DNA of 13,105 nucleotides, taken from NCBI GenBank assembly GCA_900541285.1, contig UQJA01000052.1, positions 1 through 13,105 on the forward strand, read 5' to 3'. The stretch comes from an uncultured Collinsella sp. (lineage in GTDB: Bacteria; Actinomycetota; Coriobacteriia; Coriobacteriales; Coriobacteriaceae). Numbering within the stretch: position 1 is the first letter of the stretch; each line of letters opens with the position of its first letter. Below, in pieces: positions 1-6,330 of the stretch. A program made the translations under genes and the position numbers. Below the pieces are notes generated by a model. The model was not told the origin of the DNA. It saw only the letters and a program-made list of their open reading frames with translations, and made no database searches.

Positions 1-174
1 CCTCTCCTTTAGTCCGACGAATAGGGTTGCCGTAAAGTAAAGGGCGGAAATGCAGGCTATGGCAAGCGAAACGAGTTCCTTGGGCGGTTTCAGCAAAAGG
101 TCGCTAGCAAAGAGTAATGCAAGCAGGGCAAAGCCGATTGTGGTCAAGTATCTCGATTGATTTTGCGACAACAT
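1..174 (-). CDS. Small hydrophobic membrane protein, 3' end cut by window edge
   Basis: The frame opens with ATG at 174 and stays open for 58 codons to the window edge, so the C-terminus is missing. It is preceded by a good ribosome site (GAAAGGAAG, about 5 nt before ATG). The visible protein begins MLSQNQSRYL and has two predicted membrane segments, about residues 11-27 (TIGFALLALLFAS) and about residues 34-54 (LVSLAIACISALYFTATLF), joined by a short KPPKE turn. I do not recognise the family. It starts 12 nt after the stop of the secreted four-cysteine protein, so the two are almost certainly co-transcribed and probably work together. A small two-helix membrane protein directly behind a small exported peptide would fit an immunity or export partner, but that is inference from position only. 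Confidence 0.6.
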   Translation of the reverse strand, partial: MLSQNQSRYLTTIGFALLALLFASDLLLKPPKELVSLAIACISALYFTATLFVGLKER

Positions 175-186
175 GGCAACTTCCTT

Positions 187-591
187 TCAGAACATGCAAG
201 TGAAAAGTCGGTACGATGTCATTGCGGTTGCAAAAAAGCCGCCGCTAGGACCGGTTGTCACGAGACCGGCGATAACTTCAGCGGTGCCAGCAAGCTGGAG
301 ATCGCGCAGGCAAGCCTCCTCCTTCGCGTTCAGCTTGACCTTGTGAGGGACGGGGCGGTTATTTGCAAATCCGTGAGAATCGCACCACGCCTTGGAATAT
401 GAATCCGTGCAGCGTCCGCGCTCAAAAAGGGATATATCGTAATTTTCGTCGTAGTTGTCTCCGACGTAGATTTCGCTGCTCTCGGCGGGAGATCCATCGT
501 CGGCATAGGCTGCCGCAACGGGCACAAATGGTGTCATGACAAGGGAGAGGCAAAGAGCTGCTGAGACGATGGAGGGCAGGCAGTTCTTCAT
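187..591 (-). CDS. Small secreted four-cysteine protein, possible bacteriocin-like precursor
   Basis: This is a 134-residue protein with a clear Sec signal peptide: MKN, then a hydrophobic core to about residue 28 and an A-Y-A cleavage site after residue 30. The mature part of about 104 residues has an acidic, tyrosine-rich start (residues 31-56) and four cysteines (61, 70, 94, 132), an even number consistent with two disulfides. A glycine-rich hydrophobic stretch at about 98-125 (QLAGTAEVIAGLVTTG, then GGFFATAM) precedes the C-terminal F-T-C-M-F. A strong ribosome site (AAGGAG, 6 nt spacing) supports the ATG at 591. A small membrane protein follows 12 nt downstream, and the remnant of another gene ends 29 nt upstream. 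I do not recognise a family. The hydrophobic, disulfide-capable C-terminus resembles some secreted peptide toxins in general design, but no specific match can be claimed. Confidence 0.7.
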   Translation of the reverse strand: MKNCLPSIVSAALCLSLVMTPFVPVAAAYADDGSPAESSEIYVGDNYDENYDISLFERGRCTDSYSKAWCDSHGFANNRPVPHKVKLNAKEEACLRDLQLAGTAEVIAGLVTTGPSGGFFATAMTSYRLFTCMF

Positions 592-620
592 GGCTGGCTC
601 CTTAATCTGGCCTTTGATAG

Positions 621-698
621 TTACTTGATGTCGCCTCCTTCCGCTTTATATCCGTTGTATTTGGCGTATTTCTTTAATAAGGCAAGAGGTTCTTCCAG
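621..698 (-). pseudogene. C-terminal remnant of an unidentified minus-strand gene
   Basis: Twenty-five codons read in good coding style (LEEPLALLKKYAKYNGYKAE, then GGDIK) and end at TAA, 29 nt before the start of the secreted four-cysteine protein. The frame is closed by TGA at 699-701 and has no ATG, GTG or TTG start, so this can only be the tail of a longer gene whose 5' part is gone. Its spacing to the next gene is what one expects inside an operon, suggesting it was once the first or middle gene of the same unit. The break falls where DUF6273 homology begins on the other strand. The lysine- and tyrosine-rich tail is too short to assign a family. The alternative is chance coding potential in a leader region. 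Confidence 0.45.
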
Positions 699-704
699 TC
701 AAAG

Positions 705-1022
705 GTGAAACCCGTCACAAAGACAACCGATAACGTTGGCGGTAACTGGGGCGGTGCCCCCTCAGCGACGACCGACAAGGTTTTTCTGCTCTCGGCAACC
801 GAAGTATACGGGGATATGCAATCCGACGGCATCCAGTACGAGTGCTACAAATCCAAGGGCGTGACGGGGTCGAACTATTCCGGTGCATCAGGCTATAGCC
901 ACTGGACTCGCTCCGTGAGACCGCGCAGCTCCACGTCCTTTCGCTATGTTCAAAGCGGCGGTATTTGCTACAGCTACAGCGCGACGGACTCGTTTTATGT
1001 TCTCCCCGCTTTCTGCTTCTGA
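705..1022 (+). pseudogene. C-terminal fragment of a DUF6273-type protein
   Basis: The frame encodes about 105 residues typical of the end of DUF6273 domain proteins: K-P-V-T-K-T-T-D-N-V-G-G, then A-T-T-D-K-V-F-L-L-S with E-V-Y-G, a W-T-R-S-V-R-P block followed by S-S-T-S-F-R-Y-V, and the terminal L-P-A-F-C-F. I recall this set from repeat-rich or surface and phage-associated proteins common in gut Actinobacteria and Firmicutes. Family members are normally a few hundred residues long, so the N-terminal part is absent. The open frame extends only eight codons further up, to TAA at 678-680. The GTG at 705 has no convincing ribosome site (AGAGG lies too far upstream), so it is probably not translated as a real gene. 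An intrinsic terminator follows 15 nt after the stop, which supports this being the genuine 3' end of a once complete gene. Confidence 0.7.
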
Positions 1023-1036
1023 TCTCTTTTAGCGCA

Positions 1037-1069
1037 AAGCCCTCGCAATCCTGCGAGGGCTTTTCTTTT
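1037..1069 (+). terminator. Intrinsic terminator after the DUF6273 fragment
   Basis: A perfect 9-bp GC-rich stem, GCCCTCGCA (1039-1047) pairing with TGCGAGGGC (1052-1060), closes a 4-nt loop and is followed by TTTTCTTTT (1061-1069). The T-run is on the plus strand, matching the direction of the DUF6273 fragment, which ends 15 nt upstream. Confidence 0.88.
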
Positions 1070-1495
1070 GGCGATTACTCGAACAATTCGAGGTTCATAG
1101 CACAGGTAATCGGGTTGAGGAGAAATGGGGTCATACAGCGGCTCTCAGAGCGCCTGCCGCACTCCCCCGCCATTACCTCTGCGGTGTACTCGTGTAGAGC
1201 CTATCCTGCTTGCATTTCGTTGCAATCGCTCACTTGTCCTCCGAACAAGTGAACTACCGGAATAAATACAGCGACACGCTTGTTCGTTACAGTCGCTATA
1301 TCTGCGTAAATCGCCGCGATAAATACGGCCCGTACTCGGCTGTATACCAGCTACGCGTATGTAGATTCATATCGCGTTAATAAATCGGCTCAAGCGAGTG
1401 CAAAACGCGCAAGTAGCCGCAAAAGGCGATTATCGCTCAGGTAGATTTTTGGCACCCTGTTGCTTAATCAAAATTAAGCAATTGCTTAAAACAAA
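1070..1495. other. Gene-free spacer with nested inverted repeats
   Basis: I see no convincing gene on either strand across these roughly 425 bases. Reading frames lack ribosome sites and protein-like composition. The first half is rich in inverted repeats. CTCGAA/TTCGAG (1078-1083, 1087-1092) sits inside CGATTA/TAATCG (1072-1077, 1107-1112). A nested set pairs AGGTAAT with ATTACCT (1104-1110, 1172-1178) around GGGG/CCCC and GCGGC/GCCGC (1138-1142, 1156-1160). TCACTTGT/ACAAGTGA (1230-1237, 1245-1252) has a 7-nt loop. From 1260 to 1450 there is only AT-richer sequence with no clear structure. Confidence 0.5.
1460..1490. repeat. TTGCTTAA inverted and direct repeat
   Basis: TTGCTTAAT (1460-1468) and ATTAAGCAA (1473-1481) form a perfect 9-bp inverted repeat with a CAAA loop. 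A third copy of the core, TTGCTTAA, follows at 1483-1490. The element lies just beyond the tRNA-Pro terminator. Its AT-rich stem could serve as an operator or a weak back-up hairpin. No function can be assigned. Confidence 0.4.
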
Positions 1496-1523
1496 AAAGG
1501 TCAGGCACTAGGTGCCTGACCTT
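1486..1523 (-). terminator. Strong intrinsic terminator after tRNA-Pro
   Basis: AAGGTCAGGCAC (1497-1508) and GTGCCTGACCTT (1512-1523) are perfect 12-bp complements around a 3-nt loop. Read on the minus strand, the stem is followed by a T-rich tract (TTTTTTGTTTT). It begins 9 nt after the encoded CCA of the tRNA and would end both the tRNA transcript and any read-through from coaBC. Confidence 0.92.
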
Positions 1524-1531
1524 CAAACTTC

Positions 1532-1608
<77 letters not shown>

Positions 1609-1650
1609 AAGCTTTTGTTTGTTGCTCTGCTCTCGCTCGCAACAGGGAGT

Positions 1651-1680
1651 ATTTTAACCCGAAACTTTAGCCTTGTGCAA
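1651..1680 (-). promoter_or_regulatory. Predicted housekeeping promoter for tRNA-Pro
   Basis: The minus strand shows a -35 box TTGCAC (1680-1675), an 18-nt spacer and a -10 box TAAAAT (1656-1651). This puts the start of transcription roughly 35-40 nt before the tRNA. The -35 box lies 9 nt beyond the coaBC stop codon. No terminator is visible between coaBC and this promoter, so coaBC transcripts may also run into the tRNA. Confidence 0.65.
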
Positions 1681-1688
1681 GAACTTTT

Positions 1689-2903
1689 TTAAGAATTTTG
1701 AAGCAAGTCCAAAATTGTATCTGCGAGCTGGGGCTTTGTGAGTACGGGAAGTTCCTGTACGCCCGTTGTGCTTACAATCCACGCCTTGTTGGTGTCGGTT
1801 CCAAAACCCGAATCGGCGCGCGAGACGTCGTTGGCGATAATGGCATCGCACCCCTTGCGCGCCAATTTGCGCTGCGCGTACTCCACGACGTTATCGGTCT
1901 CGGCCGCAAAGCCGATCACGCAGCGGTTGCCCTTTTGGCGCGAAAGCTCGGCCAGAATATCGACCGTCTCTACGAGCTCGATTCGATCCAGGCGTTCGTT
2001 GAACTTTTTGAGCTTGTGGTCCGCAGGCGCCGCCGGCGTGTAGTCGGCCACTGCGGCGGCACAAATGGCCGCGTCGGCCGCCTGGAAGGCGCTCTGGGCA
2101 GCTTGTAGCATCTCTGCGGCGGTCTGTACGCGCACGCACTCCACACCGCGCGGGGTTTTAAGCGACGTCGGCCCCAGCACCAGCGTGACCGTAGCGCCGC
2201 GTCGTGCGGCCTCCCCCGCCAGGGCGATGCCCATCTTGCCCGACGATCGGTTGCCGATAAAGCGTACCGGATCGATCGGCTCATGCGTGGGACCGGCGGT
2301 AATGACAATGCGTTTGCCCGCGAGATCTTGCGGCGCGGGGTCAAGCAACTCGCAGATGGCCTCGACAATCTCCTCTGGTTCGCTCATGCGTCCCGAATCG
2401 ACGTCGCCGCAGGCAAGGTATCCGCTGTCCGGGCCAACCACATGCACGCCGTGTTCGCGCAGCGTGGTCATATTGGCCTGGGTGGCCGGAGCCTTCCACA
2501 TGCCGTTATTCATGGCCGGGGCGATCACGATAGGGCGTGGTGTGGCGAGCAGCGTGGTGGAGATGAGGTCGTCGGCGATGCCGTTGGCCATCTTGGCGAT
2601 GATATTGGCCGTCGCAGGCGCTACGACCACCAGGTCGGGCTCTTGTGCCAGTGAAATGTGATGTATGGGGTCGGAGGGGTCATCGAACAGGCCCACGGCG
2701 ACAGGTTCATGCGTGAGCGCGCGAAATGTGGTAGGTCCCACGAACTCCGTCGCGTGCTCGCTCATAACGACTTTCACGCGTGCGCCGCGCTTTTGCAGCA
2801 GACGCACGATATTGCACGACTTATAGGCGGCGATCCCGCCGGTGATGCCCAGCAGGATCGTTTTTCCCTCAAGTTGCATTGAATTGTTGGATGCCGCCGT
2901 CAT
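1689..2903 (-). CDS. coaBC: Bifunctional phosphopantothenoylcysteine decarboxylase / phosphopantothenate-cysteine ligase
   Basis: This 404-residue bifunctional enzyme makes 4'-phosphopantetheine for coenzyme A. CoaB joins cysteine to phosphopantothenate using CTP, and the FMN-dependent CoaC half decarboxylates the product. In the CoaC half (about 12-190) one sees G-I-T-G-G-I-A-A-Y-K (19-28), the conserved His82 in H-H-I-S-L, P-A-M-N with M-W (129-136) and the substrate-clamp Cys165 in L-A-C-G. The CoaB half begins near 196 with I-T-A-G-P-T-x-E-P-I-D-P-V-R and N-R-S-S-G-K-M-G (201-225), later A-A-V-A-D-Y and K-L-K-K. Length is normal. The ATG at 2903 has AAGGAAG upstream, inside the end of the zinc-ribbon gene 2 nt away. 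Met9 lacks a ribosome site. It is the last protein gene of the operon. Confidence 0.96.
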   Translation of the reverse strand: MTAASNNSMQLEGKTILLGITGGIAAYKSCNIVRLLQKRGARVKVVMSEHATEFVGPTTFRALTHEPVAVGLFDDPSDPIHHISLAQEPDLVVVAPATANIIAKMANGIADDLISTTLLATPRPIVIAPAMNNGMWKAPATQANMTTLREHGVHVVGPDSGYLACGDVDSGRMSEPEEIVEAICELLDPAPQDLAGKRIVITAGPTHEPIDPVRFIGNRSSGKMGIALAGEAARRGATVTLVLGPTSLKTPRGVECVRVQTAAEMLQAAQSAFQAADAAICAAAVADYTPAAPADHKLKKFNERLDRIELVETVDILAELSRQKGNRCVIGFAAETDNVVEYAQRKLARKGCDAIIANDVSRADSGFGTDTNKAWIVSTTGVQELPVLTKPQLADTILDLLQNS

Positions 2904-2905
2904 CG

Positions 2906-3625
2906 CTAGGCTTCCTTGCTCGGGAGTACCAGGAGGCGGTGGCAGTACGGGCAGTGCGTAATCTCGCTACCATCGTGGTTGAGGTCGCTCATGGACGATG
3001 CCTGCAGCGCGGTGTGGCAGACCGTGGGGATGTTGCCCTGGATGGTCTCGACGGCCAGGCCGCGGAACTGCTTGAGCAGACGCTCGTAGTCGGTGAGCAC
3101 GTCGGTCGGCAGCGTAGCGGCAAGTGCGGTGCGCTCCTTAGTGGCGGAGTCAATCTGAGCCTGCAGGTCGGCAGCCTTGGCGCGGGCGGCCTTGGTATCG
3201 GCCTTCACGCCCTCCTCGAATTTGGCGATGATTGCCTGCGCGCGGGCCTCGCGGTCGAGCGCCTCCTTATGGGCGATGACGACATCCTTGCGGGTGTGCT
3301 CAATCTTGTCCAGACGCTTGGCCAGGGTGGCGAGCTCATTCTCCAGGTCCTGAACCTCGCGGTAGTCGGAGCCGTCGACGTGGCGCTTCTTGGCAGCCTC
3401 GATGGCGTTGTTGGTCTGGATCTCGGTGGTGTTGAGATCGTCGAGCTCAATGTCCAGATCCTTGCGCTGGGCGTAGAGCTTGGTCATCTCGGACTTGAGC
3501 TTTACATAGGTCTTGCGCTTGGAAGCGAGCTCCTTGAGCTCCGGCATATTGGCAAGTTCGCTCTTGTTGCGGGCGAGCTCCAAATCGATCTGTTGCAGCT
3601 TGAGTAGCGTAGCGCCGGCGCTCAT
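2906..3625 (-). CDS. Coiled-coil zinc-ribbon protein (zf-RING_7 / C4-type family)
   Basis: This 239-residue protein has a long charged, alanine-, lysine- and glutamate-rich coiled coil (about residues 5-190) followed by a C-terminal zinc ribbon, the layout of the conserved bacterial family usually found beside Nif3-like genes. Its biochemical role is not firmly known; a nucleic-acid-associated role is often proposed. The ribbon is unusual. The second knuckle is complete (C225-P-Y-C228), but the first has only C203 followed by H204, with proline where the first cysteine normally sits. The start at 3625 is chosen over one 12 codons upstream because AAAGGAG lies 7 nt before it and ATG overlaps the TGA of the Nif3-like gene (ATGA), which implies translational coupling. 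coaBC starts 2 nt after the stop. Confidence 0.85.
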   Translation of the reverse strand: MSAGATLLKLQQIDLELARNKSELANMPELKELASKRKTYVKLKSEMTKLYAQRKDLDIELDDLNTTEIQTNNAIEAAKKRHVDGSDYREVQDLENELATLAKRLDKIEHTRKDVVIAHKEALDREARAQAIIAKFEEGVKADTKAARAKAADLQAQIDSATKERTALAATLPTDVLTDYERLLKQFRGLAVETIQGNIPTVCHTALQASSMSDLNHDGSEITHCPYCHRLLVLPSKEA

Positions 3626-4431
3626 AAGTTCTCTCCTTTTGTCACAGTCCACCATTGGCAAGGGTTCAGTATTTTAATCGCATGACGGGGGTCGACCCCG
3701 GCGTCAACTGCAGAGTTCATCAATATATCAACGAACGGCTCCTCGGAGCGATCGTGTCCGAGCAAGATCACCGGCAGCCCGCGTAAGGCAAGGTCTTGCG
3801 CCACGTGGTAGCCCGCCTCGCCCGTCACGACAACGTCTGCGCCCGCGGCGATGGCAAGCTCTCCAAAGTCGCCCAGGGAGCCGCCCAAAATAGCGACGGT
3901 TCGGCATGCGTGCTCGGCTTCGCCCCACACGCGCGGGTCGCTGCCGAAGGCCGTTGCAGCACGGGTGGCAAGATCGCGCAGCGTGCACGGGTCGTTGAGC
4001 GTTGCAAGCGCGCCCAGGCCGGTGGCCTCGGGGTCGTCCACGTGCTCCAGTGAGCTCACGGCTGCAGAACGCAGCAGCTTGCTCAGGCAGACACGGGCTT
4101 CGTGCGAGCGGTCCAAGTTGGTGTGGAGCGATATGATGCTCACGCCGCAACGCGCTGCCTCGTAGAGCGCCGCGCTGCATTGGGAGCGTGCGGCATCCGC
4201 CGGACAAAAGGCCTCGGGTGCCTTGATGTAGATAGGATGATGCGTCAGCAGCACGTTGACGCCGGCCCCAAGAGCACGGTGCACGTTGGCCTCGGTCGCG
4301 TCGAGTGCGCAGGCAACACCGGTGATCTCAGCAGCGGGATCTCCCACTGATAACCCAACGTGATCCCAGCCCTCGGCGTCCGCCTTGGGATAGCGCGCAA
4401 GTAGGGCGCGCTCGAGTTCGGCGACGATCAT
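3622..4431 (-). CDS. Nif3-like dinuclear metal centre protein (YqfO/YbgI family)
   Basis: A 269-residue member of the Nif3/DUF34 family, proteins that bind two metal ions at a toroidal hexamer active site and are thought to be hydrolases of uncertain substrate (GTP cyclohydrolase I type 2 is a historic label). Visible metal-site motifs are W22-D-H-V-G-L, T-H64-H65-P, S-L-H103-T-N-L-D107 and, near the end, G-E-A-G-Y-H and G-H226-D-R-S-E230. The usual W-D-N has become W-D-H here. The protein is the short type without the inserted PII-like domain. Its ATG overlaps the TGA of the reconstructed cysteine desulfurase frame by 4 nt (ATGA), and its own stop overlaps the next gene's ATG the same way, so the three genes look translationally coupled. 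Confidence 0.9.
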   Translation of the reverse strand: MIVAELERALLARYPKADAEGWDHVGLSVGDPAAEITGVACALDATEANVHRALGAGVNVLLTHHPIYIKAPEAFCPADAARSQCSAALYEAARCGVSIISLHTNLDRSHEARVCLSKLLRSAAVSSLEHVDDPEATGLGALATLNDPCTLRDLATRAATAFGSDPRVWGEAEHACRTVAILGGSLGDFGELAIAAGADVVVTGEAGYHVAQDLALRGLPVILLGHDRSEEPFVDILMNSAVDAGVDPRHAIKILNPCQWWTVTKGENL

Positions 4432-5634
4432 GCGGCGCCTACGATCGAGAGCAGCGTCTGGGCAAACTCGTCCAGATCGGCCGGGTCCACACGGTCATCG
4501 AAGGAGATACGCAGTGCACCCAGGGCCTGTTCGCGGCCAATACCCATGGCGCTGAGAACATGGCTCGGGTCCATACTGCCGCTCGACGCGACCGGGCCCT
4601 ACCCCCCTCCGCGCCCGCGCGGCCCCTGCCGATACCTCAAAGCCGGCAGCGTCGAGCTTGATGATGAGCTCCTCGGAGTCCATGCCGTCAATGTAGATCG
4701 ATACCATGCCGGGCAGACGGTCGGCCTGCTCGTAGTCGCCCATGGTGGCGTGAATGCGCGGGTGGGCCGTTAGCGTGGCGTAGAGCTTGTCGGAAAGGGC
4801 TTGCAGCGTCGCTCGCTCCTGAGCCACATGGGGCGCCAGAGACGAGGCGGCAGCGGCAAAGGCCAGCTGCGTGCGCAGGTCCTGCGTGCCGGCACGTCGT
4901 CCGGCTTCCTGTCCTCCGCCAAAGATGCGCGGGCGCAGCGGGGTGCGGGTCTTAACGTAGAGCGCGCCGGATGCCACAGGACCGCCAATCTTGTGGGCGG
5001 CGACGGACATAGCATCGACGCCCAGCTCGGCGGCATCGAGCGGAATATGCAGATAGCCCTGGATGGCATCGGTGTGGAAAAGGGCGCCCACGGTATGCGC
5101 GGCCGCGGCAAGCTCACGGATGGGCTGCACCACGCCAGTCTCGTTGTTGGCAACCATGATGCTCACGAGCGCCACGTCGTCGCCTAGCAGCTCGATAAGC
5201 GCGGCAGGCTCAATGTAGCCCGCGCGGCAGGGCTGTACCAGGTCGACGGTAAAGCCAGCGGCACGCAGCAGCGGCAGGTTGTCCAGAATCGAATCGTGCT
5301 CGATGGCCGAAACGATTACACGATCGCGCTTGCGATCGCGCTGACGAGCGCCCTCGGCAAGACCAAGCAGCGCCAGCTGGTTGGCTTCGGTGCCGCCGTT
5401 GGTCAGAACAATCTCGGACGGGCGGACGCGCGCGCCAAAGCTGCGGGCAATCTCGCGACGCGCCACTTCCAGGCGTGCAGCGGCCTTGCGGCCGAGCGAA
5501 TGCAGCGAGTTGGGGTTGACGCCGGCAAGCTCGCTGTCGTCGTACTCGCGCTGCGCAAGGAGCGCCTCGGCGCGCATGGGCGTCGAGGCGGCATAGTCAA
5601 GATTAACGGGTATGCGGTTTTGACCTGCGGTCAT
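4428..5634 (-). pseudogene. Cysteine desulfurase (NifS/IscS type), interrupted at the catalytic cysteine loop
   Basis: A PLP-dependent class V aminotransferase-fold enzyme that takes sulfur from cysteine for Fe-S clusters or thio-cofactors. Residues 1-339 are intact: N-L-D-Y-A-A-S-T-P (11-19), T-N-G-G-T-E-A-N (78-85), E-H113-D-S, H-T-D-A-I-Q-G (187-193) and the PLP lysine K215 in A-A-H-K-I-G-G-P. After F-E-V-S-A-G-A-A the frame is lost. The real C-terminus (S-S-G-S-M-D-P-S-H-V-L, then L-R-I-S-F-D and a last S-I-V-G-A-A) continues in another frame to TGA at 4428-4430. About 31 GC-rich bases (4587-4617) replace the expected cysteine codon. Without them the protein would be about 392 residues, normal for the family. 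As written, translation runs off frame to a stop at 4495. The ATG at 5634 lies 6 nt after the rpe stop, with GGAGG 11 nt upstream. Confidence 0.85.
4587..4617 (-). other. GC-rich insertion replacing the catalytic cysteine codon
   Basis: Between the codons for S-A-G-A-A (ending at 4618) and S-S-G-S-M (starting at 4586) lie 31 bases where one cysteine codon is expected, a net gain of 28 and thus a +1 shift. On the minus strand it reads CGGGCGCGGAGG, then a G-run, TAGGGCCCGG and TCGCG. Its left border joins a GC hairpin, CCGCGC facing GCGCGG, and it contains GGGCCC. I do not recognise the source. Such sequence is prone to polymerase, sequencing and assembly error, so an artefact is a serious alternative. 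Confidence 0.6.
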
Positions 5635-5640
5635 AAGGGT

Positions 5641-6312
5641 TTATGCCTCCTGTGCGGCCTCGTTGCCCAGCTTCTGCAGCAGCGCAACCTCGGCAGCGGG
5701 ATCTTCGGACTTAAATACGGCGGAGCCGGCCACGAGCACGTTGGCGCCTGCCTTGACGACCTCGGCAATGTTCTTGGAAGAAATACCGCCGTCGACCTCG
5801 ATGAGGGGCGACACGCCGTGGCGCTCGCACATGGCTTTGAGCTCGTGGAGCTTATGCAGAGTGCCCGGGATAAAGCTCTGGCCGCCAAAGCCGGGGTTCA
5901 CGCTCATGAGCAGCACCATGTCAACAATGTCGATGATGCTATCGAGCACGCAGACGGGCGTGGCGGGGTTGAGCACCACACCGGCCTTGACGCCGCGCTG
6001 CTGCAGATGCGTGAGCGTGCGGTGCAGGTGCGTGGAGGCCTCGTAGTGCACGGTGATCATATCGGCACCGGCATCGGCATACCAATCGAGCGTCTCGTCG
6101 GGATTCGACACCATCAGGTGCGCGTCGACCGGCACGTCGGTGGAGCGCTTGACGGCCTTGAGGATGTCAACGCCAAAGGTGAGGTTGCCGGTAAAGTGAC
6201 CGTCCATAACGTCGAAGTGCACGTAGTCGGCGCAGGCGATTTTGTCGAGCTCGCCCTTGAGGTTGGCCATGTCGGCCGAAAGGACGGACGGAGCGATTTT
6301 GATGGAACCCAT
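5641..6312 (-). CDS. rpe: Ribulose-phosphate 3-epimerase
   Basis: A 223-residue (beta/alpha)8-barrel enzyme that interconverts ribulose 5-phosphate and xylulose 5-phosphate in the pentose phosphate pathway. The metal-binding and catalytic residues are all in place: S9 in A-P-S-V-L-S, H32 and D34 in H-F-D-V-M-D-G-H, H65 in D-A-H-L-M-V and D174 in E-V-D-G-G-I. The phosphate and flexible loops N-P-G-F-G-G-Q (139-145) and A-G-S-A-V-F are also present. The length is normal. The start ATG at 6312 has GAAAGG about 8 nt upstream and lies 18 nt after the gpsA stop, the largest gap in the operon. The cysteine desulfurase follows after 6 nt. Confidence 0.97.
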   Translation of the reverse strand: MGSIKIAPSVLSADMANLKGELDKIACADYVHFDVMDGHFTGNLTFGVDILKAVKRSTDVPVDAHLMVSNPDETLDWYADAGADMITVHYEASTHLHRTLTHLQQRGVKAGVVLNPATPVCVLDSIIDIVDMVLLMSVNPGFGGQSFIPGTLHKLHELKAMCERHGVSPLIEVDGGISSKNIAEVVKAGANVLVAGSAVFKSEDPAAEVALLQKLGNEAAQEA

Positions 6313-6330
6313 GGTGGAAGCCTTTCTGCG

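Noticed and set aside
1078..1134. Minus-strand 19-codon frame ending at 1078 (MTPFLLNPITCAMNLELFE)
   Set aside because: The reading looks protein-like but is very short, has no ribosome site, and lies within the inverted-repeat region. I cannot support it as a gene.
965..1252. Plus-strand open frame of 95 codons over the end of the DUF6273 fragment
   Set aside because: It has no ribosome site, runs through an intrinsic terminator and has serine- and cysteine-rich composition without similarity to any family I know.
1262..1390. Apparent periodic TAAATA/TAAATC copies about 57-61 bases apart
   Set aside because: Only six bases are shared, the spacing differs, and the intervening segments are not similar, so this is not a CRISPR array or a tandem repeat.
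4587..4617. Selenocysteine or programmed frameshift as the reason for the missing catalytic cysteine
   Set aside because: No TGA codon lies at the catalytic position, and there is no slippery heptamer with a clean frame switch. A whole extra segment of about 28 bases is present, including an in-frame TAG in the downstream frame, so recoding would not restore the loop.
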